NCBI RefSeq assembly: GCF_003030345.1
Contig: NZ_CP028158.1
Location: 4,278,001 to 4,342,000, forward strand
Reading direction: 5' to 3'
From: Plantactinospora sp. BC1
GTDB lineage: Bacteria; Actinomycetota; Actinomycetes; Mycobacteriales; Micromonosporaceae
Length of the DNA stretch: 64,000 bases
Both the position numbers and the translations under genes were made by a program. Positions 55,807 through 64,000 of this stretch are shown in pieces. Under the pieces are notes generated by a model, which saw nothing but the letters and a program-made list of their open reading frames with translations, had not been told where the DNA came from and searched no databases. The first letter of the stretch is position 1. Each line of letters starts with the position of its first letter.

Positions 55807-57137
55807 GCACCTCGACGAACCCGAGCTACGCCGAGTCCCGGGAGACCACCGAGGGCCGGGTCTTCACCGTCACCGGTGGCGACTGGGACCAGGTGGTCAG
55901 CGGGCACGACCCGATCAACGACGAGCGGATCATCGTCAACATGGGTCCGCAGCACCCGTCGACGCACGGCGTGCTCCGGCTGATCCTGGAGCTGGAGGGC
56001 GAGACCGTCCGGGAGGCCCGGGCGGTGGTCGGCTATCTGCACACCGGGATCGAGAAGAACCTGGAATACCGCAACTGGGTGCAGGGCAGCACGTTCGTCA
56101 CCCGGATGGACTACCTCTCGCCGCTGTTCAACGAGACGGCGTACAGCCTGGCGGTGGAGAAGCTGCTCGGCATCACCGACGAGGTGACCGAGCGGGCCAA
56201 CACCATCCGGGTGCTGATGATGGAGCTCAACCGGATCTCCTCGCACCTGGTCTGGATCGCCACCACGGCGATGGAGCTGGGCGCGGTCAACGTGATGCTC
56301 TACGGCTTCCGCGAGCGCGAGTACGTGCTGGAGATCTTCGAGCTGATCACCGGCCTGCGGATGAACCACGCGTACGTCCGGCCGGGCGGGGTCGCCCAGG
56401 ACGTCCCGGACGAGGCGATCGTCAAGATCCGCGAGTTCCTGACGCTGCTGCCGAAGCGGCTCAAGGAATACGAGGACATGCTCTCCGGCCAGCCGATCTG
56501 GCTGGAGCGGACCAAGGACGTCGCCGTGCTCGACGTGACCGGCTGCCTGGCGCTGGGCGTCACCGGCCCGGTGCTCCGCTCGGCGGGGCTGGCCTGGGAC
56601 CTGCGCAAGACCATGCCGTACTGCGGTTACGAGAACTACGAGTTCGACGTGCCGACCACCGAGAGCGGCGACGTCTGGGGCCGCTACCTGGTCCGGATGG
56701 CCGAGATGCGGGAGTCGCTCAAGATCGTCGAGCAGGCCCTCGACCGGCTCCGCCCGGGGCCGATCATGGTGGCCGACAAGAAGATCGCCTGGCCGGCGCA
56801 GCTCGCCATCGGCGTCGACGGCATGGGCAACTCGCTGGAGCACGTCGCCAAGATCATGGGTCAGTCGATGGAGTCGCTGATCCACCACTTCAAGCTGGTG
56901 ACCGAGGGCTTCCGGGTGCCACCGGGCCAGGTCTACGTCGGGATCGAGTCGCCCCGTGGCGAGCTGGGCGTGCACGCGGTCTCCGACGGGGGCACCCGGC
57001 CGTACCGGGTGCACTACCGCGAGCCCAGCTTCGTCAACCTCCAGGCGCTGCCGGCGATGGCCGAGGGCGGCCTGATCGCGGACGTGATCGCGGGCGGCGC
57101 GTCGCTGGACCCGGTGATGGGTGGGTGTGATCGCTAA
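55803..57137 (+). CDS. nuoD: NADH-quinone oxidoreductase subunit D
   Basis: A 444-residue 49-kDa subunit that forms the quinone pocket with NuoB. Marks: [39 protein letters not shown] and the C-terminal [12 protein letters not shown] start overlaps the nuoC stop (ATGA), and its stop TAA directly abuts nuoE. Confidence 0.97.
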   Translation: MSTSTNPSYAESRETTEGRVFTVTGGDWDQVVSGHDPINDERIIVNMGPQHPSTHGVLRLILELEGETVREARAVVGYLHTGIEKNLEYRNWVQGSTFVTRMDYLSPLFNETAYSLAVEKLLGITDEVTERANTIRVLMMELNRISSHLVWIATTAMELGAVNVMLYGFREREYVLEIFELITGLRMNHAYVRPGGVAQDVPDEAIVKIREFLTLLPKRLKEYEDMLSGQPIWLERTKDVAVLDVTGCLALGVTGPVLRSAGLAWDLRKTMPYCGYENYEFDVPTTESGDVWGRYLVRMAEMRESLKIVEQALDRLRPGPIMVADKKIAWPAQLAIGVDGMGNSLEHVAKIMGQSMESLIHHFKLVTEGFRVPPGQVYVGIESPRGELGVHAVSDGGTRPYRVHYREPSFVNLQALPAMAEGGLIADVIAGGASLDPVMGGCDR

Positions 57138-58235
57138 ATGACTCAGTCTCAGTTTGGCAACGCGGCGTCCCGGCTGGACGGTCTGGTGACCGGGCCGGGC
57201 GAGGTGCCGACGCAGCGGAACGGCAGCGGTGCGCGCAGCGCCGACCTGCACGCGAAGCTCGACGAGCGGGCGGCGGAGATCGTCGCCCGCTACCCGGCCG
57301 ACCGGTCCCGTTCGGCGCTGCTGCCGCTGCTGCACCTGGTGCAGTCCGAGGAGGGGTACGTCTCCCCGGCCGGCGTGGAGTTCTGTGCCGACGTCCTCGG
57401 CCTGAACAAGGCGCAGGTCGGCGCCGTGGCCACCTTCTACACGATGTACAAGCGCCGGCCCACCGGCGACTGGCTGGTCAGCGTCTGCACCAACACCATG
57501 TGCAACGTGCTCGGCGGGCAGCAGGTCTACGACACCCTGACCGAGCACCTCGGGGTCGGGCACGACGAGACCACTCCGGACGGCAAGATCACCCTGGAGC
57601 ACGCCGAGTGCCTGGCGGCCTGCGACTACGGCCCGGTGATGACCGTCAACTACGACTTCTTCGACCAGGTCGACCCGGACTCCGCGGTCGCGGTCGTCAA
57701 CGAGCTGCGCGCGGGCGGTCGCCCGCAGCCCAGCCGGGGCGCCCGGCTCTGCACCCTCAAGGAGATGTCGCTGCAACTGGCCGGCTTCGCCGACCCGCGC
57801 GAGGAGGCGGTCGCCGACGGGCTGGCCGGCGACCCGACGCTGGCCGGGCTGCGGCTGGCCCAGCAGCACGGCGTCTCGGTGGCCGGCTACGACCCGAACA
57901 CCCCGATCAAGGGCAGCCAGACCGGTGACAAGCCGGCCCCGGCCACCACCCGGCCCGCCGCCGCCACCGGCAGCACCGCGCCGGACGTGAAGGCGCCGGA
58001 CGACAAGTCGCCCCAGGTGCGTACCGCCGAGACCCGGAACCCGGACGCCAAGACCGCCGTCCCGGACGCGCCCGGCACCACCCCGCCGGTCGACGGCGCA
58101 CCGGCCGGGCCGGGCGACGCCAAGGCCGCCGAGGCGGCCGGCGCCGCCGCCAACCAGCCGGCCAGCGACGGCAAGCCGGCCGGTGACGGGGGTACGGATG
58201 CGCAGGAGCGCTCGCTGAAGGAGGCCGAGAAGTGA
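57138..58235 (+). CDS. nuoE: NADH-quinone oxidoreductase subunit E with disordered tail
   Basis: A 365-residue subunit, about twice the usual 160-240. The thioredoxin-fold domain (about 40-215) carries the 2Fe-2S ligands Cys117, Cys122, Cys158 and Cys162 (VCTNTMC and ECLAAC). From about 245 onward the protein is Pro/Ala/Asp/Lys-rich with no predicted fold. Similar tails occur in actinomycete NuoE, but this is long. It overlaps nuoF as GTGA. Confidence 0.95.
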   Translation: MTQSQFGNAASRLDGLVTGPGEVPTQRNGSGARSADLHAKLDERAAEIVARYPADRSRSALLPLLHLVQSEEGYVSPAGVEFCADVLGLNKAQVGAVATFYTMYKRRPTGDWLVSVCTNTMCNVLGGQQVYDTLTEHLGVGHDETTPDGKITLEHAECLAACDYGPVMTVNYDFFDQVDPDSAVAVVNELRAGGRPQPSRGARLCTLKEMSLQLAGFADPREEAVADGLAGDPTLAGLRLAQQHGVSVAGYDPNTPIKGSQTGDKPAPATTRPAAATGSTAPDVKAPDDKSPQVRTAETRNPDAKTAVPDAPGTTPPVDGAPAGPGDAKAAEAAGAAANQPASDGKPAGDGGTDAQERSLKEAEK

Positions 58236-59551
58236 CCACGACGCCTCGACGGGAGACGCTGGAGAAGCTGACCCCGGTACTCACCAAGCGCTGGCTGTCG
58301 CCGGACGCCTGGCGGCTCGACGTCTACGAGCGGCTGGACGGCTACGCCGCCCTGCGCAAGGCGCTCGCCGCCCACCCGGACGACCTGATCCAACTCGTCA
58401 AGGACTCCGGCCTGCGCGGCCGGGGCGGTGCCGGCTTCCCGACCGGGCTCAAGTGGGGCTTCATCCCGCAGGGCGACGGCAAGCCGCACTACCTGGTGGT
58501 CAACGCCGACGAGGGCGAGCCGGGCACCTGCAAGGACCTGCCGCTGATGACCCACGACCCGCACTCGCTGGTCGAGGGCGTGATCATCGCCTCGTACGCG
58601 ATCCGGGCCAACCGCGCCTACATCTACATCCGGGGCGAGGCGGTGCACGCGGCCCGTCGGCTGCGCAACGCCGTGCAGGAGGCGTACCGGGCCGGCTACC
58701 TCGGCAAGGACATCCTCGGTACCGGCTTCGACCTGGAGCTGGTGGTGCACAGCGGGGCCGGGGCGTACATCTGCGGCGAGGAGACGGCGCTGCTGGACTC
58801 GCTGGAGGGGTTCCGGGGCCAGCCCCGGCTGCGCCCGCCGTTCCCGGCTACGCACGGCCTCTACGCCTGCCCGACCGTGGTCAACAACGTCGGCACCATC
58901 GCCAGCGTGCCGTACATCGTGCTGGGCGGGGCCGCCTGGTGGAAGAGCATGGGCACGGAGAAGTCCTCCGGGCCGATGATCTACTCCCTCTCCGGCCGGA
59001 TCAACAACCCCGGGCAGTACGAGGCCGGGCTCGGCATCACGCTGCGCGAGCTGATCGAGCTGGCCGGCGGGATGCAGCCCGGGCACGAGCTGCGGTTCTG
59101 GACCCCGGGCGGCTCGTCGACCCCGCTGCTCACCGCCGAGCACCTCGACGTGCCGCTGGACTTCGAGGGGGTGGCGGCGGCCGGCTCGATCCTCGGCACC
59201 ACCGCGACCCAGATCTTCTCCGACCAGGACTGCCCGGTCTACGCCACCTACCGGTGGCTGGAGTTCTACCACCACGAGTCGTGCGGAAAGTGCACGCCGT
59301 GCCGGGAGGGCAACTACTGGATGGTCCGCACCTACCGGCGGATCCTGGCCGGACAGGGCACCCACGAGGACCTGGACACCCTGCTGGACACCTGCGACAA
59401 CATCCTCGGCCGCTCCTTCTGCGGCCTCGGTGACGGCGCGACCAGCCCGGTGACCTCCTCGCTGAAGTACTTCAAGCAGGACTACCTCGACTACATCGAG
59501 GGCCGGACGGCTCCCAAGCTGTCGGAGAAGACCCTGGTAGGAGCCCACTAA
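58232..59551 (+). CDS. nuoF: NADH-quinone oxidoreductase subunit F
   Basis: A 439-residue catalytic subunit that oxidises NADH. FMN/NADH site: [15 protein letters not shown] and [12 protein letters not shown]; cluster N3 ligands: [11 protein letters not shown] with a distal Cys in [12 protein letters not shown] start overlapping nuoE; its TAA overlaps the nuoG ATG (TAATG). Confidence 0.97.
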   Translation: MTTTPRRETLEKLTPVLTKRWLSPDAWRLDVYERLDGYAALRKALAAHPDDLIQLVKDSGLRGRGGAGFPTGLKWGFIPQGDGKPHYLVVNADEGEPGTCKDLPLMTHDPHSLVEGVIIASYAIRANRAYIYIRGEAVHAARRLRNAVQEAYRAGYLGKDILGTGFDLELVVHSGAGAYICGEETALLDSLEGFRGQPRLRPPFPATHGLYACPTVVNNVGTIASVPYIVLGGAAWWKSMGTEKSSGPMIYSLSGRINNPGQYEAGLGITLRELIELAGGMQPGHELRFWTPGGSSTPLLTAEHLDVPLDFEGVAAAGSILGTTATQIFSDQDCPVYATYRWLEFYHHESCGKCTPCREGNYWMVRTYRRILAGQGTHEDLDTLLDTCDNILGRSFCGLGDGATSPVTSSLKYFKQDYLDYIEGRTAPKLSEKTLVGAH

Positions 59552-62046
59552 TGACGGACGTTGCGAAGCAGGTCGATACCGTCACGCTCACCATCGACGG
59601 CATCGAGGTGACCGCGCCGAAGGGTGCGCTGCTGATCCGGGTCGCCGAACAGCTCGGCATCGAGATCCCCCGGTTCTGCGACCACCCGCTGCTCGCCCCG
59701 GCCGGCGCCTGCCGGCAGTGCCTGGTCGACGTGGAGGGGCAGCGCAAGCCGGTCGCCTCCTGCACCCAGACCGTCGCCGACGGCATGGTGGTACGCACCC
59801 AGCTCACCTCTCCGGTCGCCAAGAAGGCGCAGGAGGGGATCATGGAGCTGCTCCTGGTCAACCACCCGCTCGACTGCCCGATGTGCGACAAGGGCGGCGA
59901 GTGCCCGCTACAGAACCAGGCGATGTCCACCGGCCGCACCGACACCCGCTTCCACGAGCCCAAGCGGGAGTACGAGAAGCCGGTCAACATCTCCACCCAG
60001 GTCCTGCTGGACCGGGAGCGCTGCGTACTCTGCCAGCGCTGCACCCGGTTCTCCGAGGAGATCGCCGGGGACAAGTTCATCGACCTGATGGGCCGGTCCA
60101 GCGCCGAGGAGATCAACGTCTACCGGGACGAGTACTACGGCGAGGAGAGCGGGGAGGGCGACGTCCCGTTCAACTCGTACTTCTCCGGGAACACGGTGCA
60201 GATCTGCCCGGTCGGCGCGCTGACCGGTGCGCAGTACCGGTTCCGGGCCCGCCCGTTCGACCTGGTCTCCACCCCGAGCGTCTGCGAGCACTGCTCGGCC
60301 GGCTGCGCCCAGCGCACCGACCACCGGCGCGGCAAGGTGATGCGCCGGCTGGCCGGCGACGACCCGGCGGTGAACGAGGAGTGGAACTGCGACAAGGGCC
60401 GCTGGGGCTTCCGGTACGCCTTCGCCAACGAGCGGATCACCACCCCGATGGTCCGGGACGCCCGGACCGGTGAACTGCGCGAGGCGTCCTGGAGCGAGGC
60501 GTTCGCCGTCGCCGCCGACGGGCTGCGCGCGGCCCGGGACTCCGGCTCCGGGGTCGGGGTGCTGACCGGCGGCCGGCTCACCGTCGAGGACGCGTACGCG
60601 TACGCCAAGTTCGCCCGGGTGGCGCTGAAGACCAACGACATCGACTTCCGCGCCCGTCCGCTCTCCGCCGAGGAGGCCCAGTTCCTGGCCAGCACGGTGG
60701 CGGGGACGACCGAGGTGACCTACGCCGACGTCGAGCGGGCCCCGGCCGTGGTGATCGCCGGGCTGGAGCCGGAGGAGGAGTGCCCGATCCTCTTCCTGCG
60801 GCTGCGCAAGGCATACAACAAGCGCGGGCTGAAGGTGCTGGCGCTGGCCCCGTTCGTGACCCGGGGGCTGGCCAAGATCGGTGCGACGGTGCTGACCGCC
60901 GCCCCCGGCGACGAGGCCGGGCTGCTCGCCGGGAACGCCTCGGTCGCCGAGGCGCTGCGCCAGCCCGGCGCGGTGCTGCTGGTCGGCGAGCGGCTGGCGA
61001 CGGTGCCGGGTGGCCTCTCCGCCGCCGCCGAGCTGGCCGAGCGTACCGGCGCCAAGCTGGCCTGGGTGCCCCGGCGGGCCGGGGACCGCGGCGCGGTCGA
61101 CGCCGGCTGCCTGCCGAACCTGCTCCCCGGCGGACGTCCGGTGACCGACGCGGCCGGCCGGGCCGAGTTGGCCGGCGCCTGGGAGCTGGCCGCCGGGGTC
61201 ATCCCGAGCCAGCCCGGCCGGGACACCGACGGCATCGTCGCGGCGGCCGCCGACGGCTCGCTCGGCGCGCTGCTGGTCTCCGGGGTCGACCCGGCGGACC
61301 TGGCCGACCCGAAGCTCGCCGACGCGGCGCTGGAGAAGGTGCCGTTCCTGGTCAGCCTGGAGCTGCGGCACAACGCGGTGACCCGCTGCGCCGACGTGGT
61401 CTTCCCGGTCGCCCCGGTGGTGGAGAAGGCCGGCAGCTTCCTCGACTGGGAGGGCCGGCTGCGCACCTTCGAGGCGGTGCTGGAAACCGCCGCGATGTCC
61501 GACGCCCGGGTGCTGGACGCGATCGCCGCCCAGCTCGACGTGCGGCTCGGCACCGGCGACGTGAACAGCATCCGCCGCGAGCTGGGCGGGCTGCCGGCGA
61601 CCCAGGCCAACCGGACCGCCGCCCCGGCCGTCGAGCCGGCCGCGCCGGTCCGGCCCGGCCCGAACGAGGCGATCCTGGCCACCTGGCACCAGCTGATCGA
61701 CGCGGGCACCCTGACCGAGGGCGACCCGGCGCTCGGTGGCACGGCCCGGCCGCCGGTGGTCCGGCTCGGCAAGGCCACCGCCGAGGCGCTGGGGATCGCC
61801 GAGGGAGACGCGGTGACGATCGGCACCGACCGGGGCGCGCTGACCCTGCCGGCGGCGATCACCGACCTGCCGGACGACGTCGTCTGGCTGCCCACCAACT
61901 CGCCCGGAGCGAGCGTCCGGCGCAGCCTCGGCGTCACCTCCGGCGCGCTTGTCCGGCTCACCGCCGGCCCGGCCACCCCGGTCGCCGCCGACGCGGCGGG
62001 CAAGCCGGGGCCGCTGCTGAACAGCGCTGGAGGTGGTACCCGATGA
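59551..62046 (+). CDS. nuoG: NADH-quinone oxidoreductase subunit G
   Basis: An 831-residue iron-sulfur subunit. N-terminal 2Fe-2S ferredoxin ([21 protein letters not shown]), the His-Cys3 site ([13 protein letters not shown]), a 4Fe-4S site ([10 protein letters not shown] ... CPVGAL) and a fourth cluster motif (CEHCSAGC) precede the molybdopterin oxidoreductase-like region (about 290-780), which has lost the cofactor in complex I. Stop overlaps nuoH ATG. Confidence 0.96.
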   Translation: MTDVAKQVDTVTLTIDGIEVTAPKGALLIRVAEQLGIEIPRFCDHPLLAPAGACRQCLVDVEGQRKPVASCTQTVADGMVVRTQLTSPVAKKAQEGIMELLLVNHPLDCPMCDKGGECPLQNQAMSTGRTDTRFHEPKREYEKPVNISTQVLLDRERCVLCQRCTRFSEEIAGDKFIDLMGRSSAEEINVYRDEYYGEESGEGDVPFNSYFSGNTVQICPVGALTGAQYRFRARPFDLVSTPSVCEHCSAGCAQRTDHRRGKVMRRLAGDDPAVNEEWNCDKGRWGFRYAFANERITTPMVRDARTGELREASWSEAFAVAADGLRAARDSGSGVGVLTGGRLTVEDAYAYAKFARVALKTNDIDFRARPLSAEEAQFLASTVAGTTEVTYADVERAPAVVIAGLEPEEECPILFLRLRKAYNKRGLKVLALAPFVTRGLAKIGATVLTAAPGDEAGLLAGNASVAEALRQPGAVLLVGERLATVPGGLSAAAELAERTGAKLAWVPRRAGDRGAVDAGCLPNLLPGGRPVTDAAGRAELAGAWELAAGVIPSQPGRDTDGIVAAAADGSLGALLVSGVDPADLADPKLADAALEKVPFLVSLELRHNAVTRCADVVFPVAPVVEKAGSFLDWEGRLRTFEAVLETAAMSDARVLDAIAAQLDVRLGTGDVNSIRRELGGLPATQANRTAAPAVEPAAPVRPGPNEAILATWHQLIDAGTLTEGDPALGGTARPPVVRLGKATAEALGIAEGDAVTIGTDRGALTLPAAITDLPDDVVWLPTNSPGASVRRSLGVTSGALVRLTAGPATPVAADAAGKPGPLLNSAGGGTR

Positions 62047-63446
62047 AACTCCTCTACCTGGCCCAGGATCCGACGTTGCAGGACTTCGGCAAGGATCCTT
62101 GGTGGCTCGTCCTGATCAAGATCGTGGGGGCGTTCGTCTTCGCGGTCCTGGCGACGCTGCTGGGCGTCTGGTTCGAGCGCCGCGTGGTGGCCCGGATGGC
62201 CCAGCGGCCCGGCCTGAACCAGATCGGCCCGTTCGGTCTGCTGCAGACCCTCGCCGACGGCCTCAAGATGGCCTTCAAGGAGGACATCCTGCCGAAGGCG
62301 GCCGACAAGGTCGTCTACTTCTTCGCGCCGACCATCTCGGTGATCTGCGCGGTGACCGCGCTGTCGGTGGTGCCGTTCGGCCCGATGGTGAGCATCTTCG
62401 GTGAGCGGACGCCGCTCCAGGTCACCGACGTCTCGGTCGCCGTACTGGTGCTGCTGGCCTGCTCCTCGATGGGCGTCTACGGCATCGTGCTCGGCGGCTG
62501 GGCCTCCGGCTCGACGTACCCGCTGCTCGGCGGGTTGCGCTCCACCGCCCAGATGATCTCGTACGAGGTGGCGATGGGTCTGAGCATCGTCGCGGTCTTC
62601 ATGACCGCCGGCACGATGTCGACCAGCGGCATCGTCAGCGCCCAGGCCGACGGCACCCGGCTCAACCTCTTCGGCGTGGTCGACCTGCCCGCGCCGGGCT
62701 GGTACGCGATCCTGCTGCTGCCGAGCTTCATCATCTTCTTCATCTCCACCGTCGGTGAGACCAACCGGGCGCCGTTCGACCTGCCCGAGGCGGAGTCGGA
62801 GCTGGTCGCCGGCTTCATGACGGAGTACAGCTCGCTGAAGTTCGCGCTCTTCATGCTCAGCGAGTACGTCGCGATGGTGACGATGTCGGCGGTCACCACG
62901 ACGCTCTTCCTCGGCGGTTGGCGGGCTCCCTGGCCGATCACGCTCTGGGAGGGCGCGAACTCCGGCTGGTGGCCGCTGCTCTGGTTCATGGGCAAGGTCA
63001 TCGGTCTGGTCTTCGTCTTCATCTGGCTGCGCGGCACGCTGCCCCGGCTCCGCTACGACCAGTTCATGCGGCTGGGCTGGAAGGTGCTGCTGCCGATCAA
63101 CCTGGTCTGGATCCTGGTCCTGGCCGGCATCCGCACCCTCCAGAAGGAGGACCTGGGCGACTCCACCCGCTACTCGGTGATCGCCGGTGCGGTGCTGGTC
63201 GTGCTGCTGGTGACGCTCCTCTGGCCGAGCAAGAAGCGGCCGCCGCAGCGCACCCTCCAGGAGAAGGTCAACCGGCGGCCCGCCGGCAGTTTCCCGCTGC
63301 CGCCGATGGATCTCCAGGTGCCACCGAGCCCCCGGATGAGACGGACGGTCGCCGAGCGGGAGCCGGCCAACGTGGGAGCCGGACAGCCCGCCGGAGCCGG
63401 ACAACCGGGCGACGCCGGTACCGGACACGACGAGAAGGAGGTGTGA
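62043..63446 (+). CDS. nuoH: NADH-quinone oxidoreductase subunit H
   Basis: A 467-residue membrane subunit with eight or nine helices that forms the quinone tunnel floor. Conserved segments: [62 protein letters not shown] and [11 protein letters not shown]. The last 60 residues ([17 protein letters not shown]) are a hydrophilic disordered tail absent from E. coli NuoH. ATG overlaps the nuoG stop. Confidence 0.96.
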   Translation: MKLLYLAQDPTLQDFGKDPWWLVLIKIVGAFVFAVLATLLGVWFERRVVARMAQRPGLNQIGPFGLLQTLADGLKMAFKEDILPKAADKVVYFFAPTISVICAVTALSVVPFGPMVSIFGERTPLQVTDVSVAVLVLLACSSMGVYGIVLGGWASGSTYPLLGGLRSTAQMISYEVAMGLSIVAVFMTAGTMSTSGIVSAQADGTRLNLFGVVDLPAPGWYAILLLPSFIIFFISTVGETNRAPFDLPEAESELVAGFMTEYSSLKFALFMLSEYVAMVTMSAVTTTLFLGGWRAPWPITLWEGANSGWWPLLWFMGKVIGLVFVFIWLRGTLPRLRYDQFMRLGWKVLLPINLVWILVLAGIRTLQKEDLGDSTRYSVIAGAVLVVLLVTLLWPSKKRPPQRTLQEKVNRRPAGSFPLPPMDLQVPPSPRMRRTVAEREPANVGAGQPAGAGQPGDAGTGHDEKEV

Positions 63447-63447
63447 C

Positions 63448-64000
63448 GTGGGCGCGATCACCGGATCGTTCAAGGGTTTCGGGGTCACCTTCTCGCACAT
63501 GTTCAAGAAGGTCGTCACCACCGACTACCCGTTCAAGCCGCCGGTCTCGGCGCCGCGCTACCACGGGCGGCACATCCTCAACCGGCACCCGGACGGGCTG
63601 GAGAAGTGCATCGGCTGCGAGCTGTGCGCCTGGGCCTGCCCGGCCGACGCGATCTACGTCGAGGGTGGCGACAACACCGAGGAGCAGCGCTTCTCGCCGG
63701 GTGAGCGGTACGCCAGCACGTACCAGATCAACTACGCCCGCTGCATCTTCTGCGGGCTCTGCATCGAGGCCTGCCCGACCCGTTCGCTGACGATGAGCAA
63801 CGAGTACGAGCTGGCCCGGGACAACCGGCAGGATCTGATCTTCACCAAGGAGCAGCTGCTGGCGCCGCTGCTGCCGGGGATGGAGCAGCCGCCGCACCCG
63901 ATGCGGCTCGGTGACACCGAGAAGGACTACTACGTCGGCGCGCTGACCAACCCGGGCACCTCGGCCGGCGCGGAGCGGGCGCCCTGGTCCGAGACCGCCA
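63448..64000 (+). CDS. nuoI: NADH-quinone oxidoreductase subunit I (3' end beyond window)
   Basis: At least 184 residues of the subunit carrying clusters N6a and N6b, with motifs [12 protein letters not shown] and [12 protein letters not shown]. The GTG start at 63448 follows the nuoH stop by one base, with AGGAGG eight bases upstream inside the end of nuoH. The open frame continues past the window. The remaining nuo genes (J-N) should follow. Confidence 0.95.
   Translation, partial: MGAITGSFKGFGVTFSHMFKKVVTTDYPFKPPVSAPRYHGRHILNRHPDGLEKCIGCELCAWACPADAIYVEGGDNTEEQRFSPGERYASTYQINYARCIFCGLCIEACPTRSLTMSNEYELARDNRQDLIFTKEQLLAPLLPGMEQPPHPMRLGDTEKDYYVGALTNPGTSAGAERAPWSETA

Overview
The window is chromosomal DNA from a very GC-rich actinomycete. 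I would place it in Micromonosporaceae (Micromonospora or Plantactinospora type). That placement is inference from codon usage, the many GTG and TTG starts, four-base overlapping stop/start junctions (GTGA, ATGA), a BldC-type regulator, futalosine-pathway menaquinone genes and proteins rich in Pro/Ala disorder. I see no rRNA, tRNA, insertion sequence, integrase, prophage or CRISPR array.

Layout. 1-2299: GNAT acetyltransferase (runs off the left edge) and a class I terpene synthase. 2493-5940: UbiX-type flavin prenyltransferase, BldC-like regulator, Lrp regulator with a cysteine desulfhydrase-like PLP enzyme, glycolipid-binding-type protein. 6092-12609: DEAD-box RNA helicase, an 881-residue Pro-rich tail-anchored protein, NlpC/P60 hydrolase. 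12863-14089: mqnE. 14132-19728: two-component system facing a lipoprotein/adaptor/MacB-type ABC export operon. 19893-24215: two small membrane proteins, a C39 peptidase and an M14 carboxypeptidase. 24261-27540: recQ, then an ArsR/SRPBCC/SnoaL-like operon. 27680-30741: cobalamin riboswitch and btuFCD. 30855-33585: four-gene ABC-2 operon. 33765-38833: serine hydrolase, HelD-type helicase, AAA ATPase with a DUF234 domain. 38943-41748: ArsR, MFS transporter and mqnA. 41780-43695: two tandem serine hydrolases. 44090-47796: paaABCDE. 47883-49148: phospholipase D-like secreted protein. 49245-53876: mqnC, menG, a disordered protein and a MenJ-type reductase. 53995 to the right edge: nuoABCDEFGHI.

The unifying theme is respiration. 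UbiX-type protein, MqnE, MqnA, MqnC, MenG and the MenJ-type reductase make and modify menaquinone, and the NADH dehydrogenase at the right edge uses it. From memory, this gene order follows Streptomyces coelicolor (SCO4492, 4494, 4506, 4550, 4556, 4562 onward). The other clusters look like accessory modules set between these anchors.

Most notable signals: a terpene synthase and an MqnE each carrying a disordered insert inside the catalytic fold; an AAA/DUF234 ATPase and a divergent ArsR gene sharing a 21-bp perfect palindrome plus a second copy; a B12 riboswitch whose downstream hairpin covers the ribosome-binding site of btuF; a 17-bp GAGA-capped hairpin between mqnC and menG; and many candidate leaderless promoters with the -10 box 6-8 nt before the start codon. 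No wholly new multi-gene system is proven here; the DUF234/ArsR locus is the best candidate.
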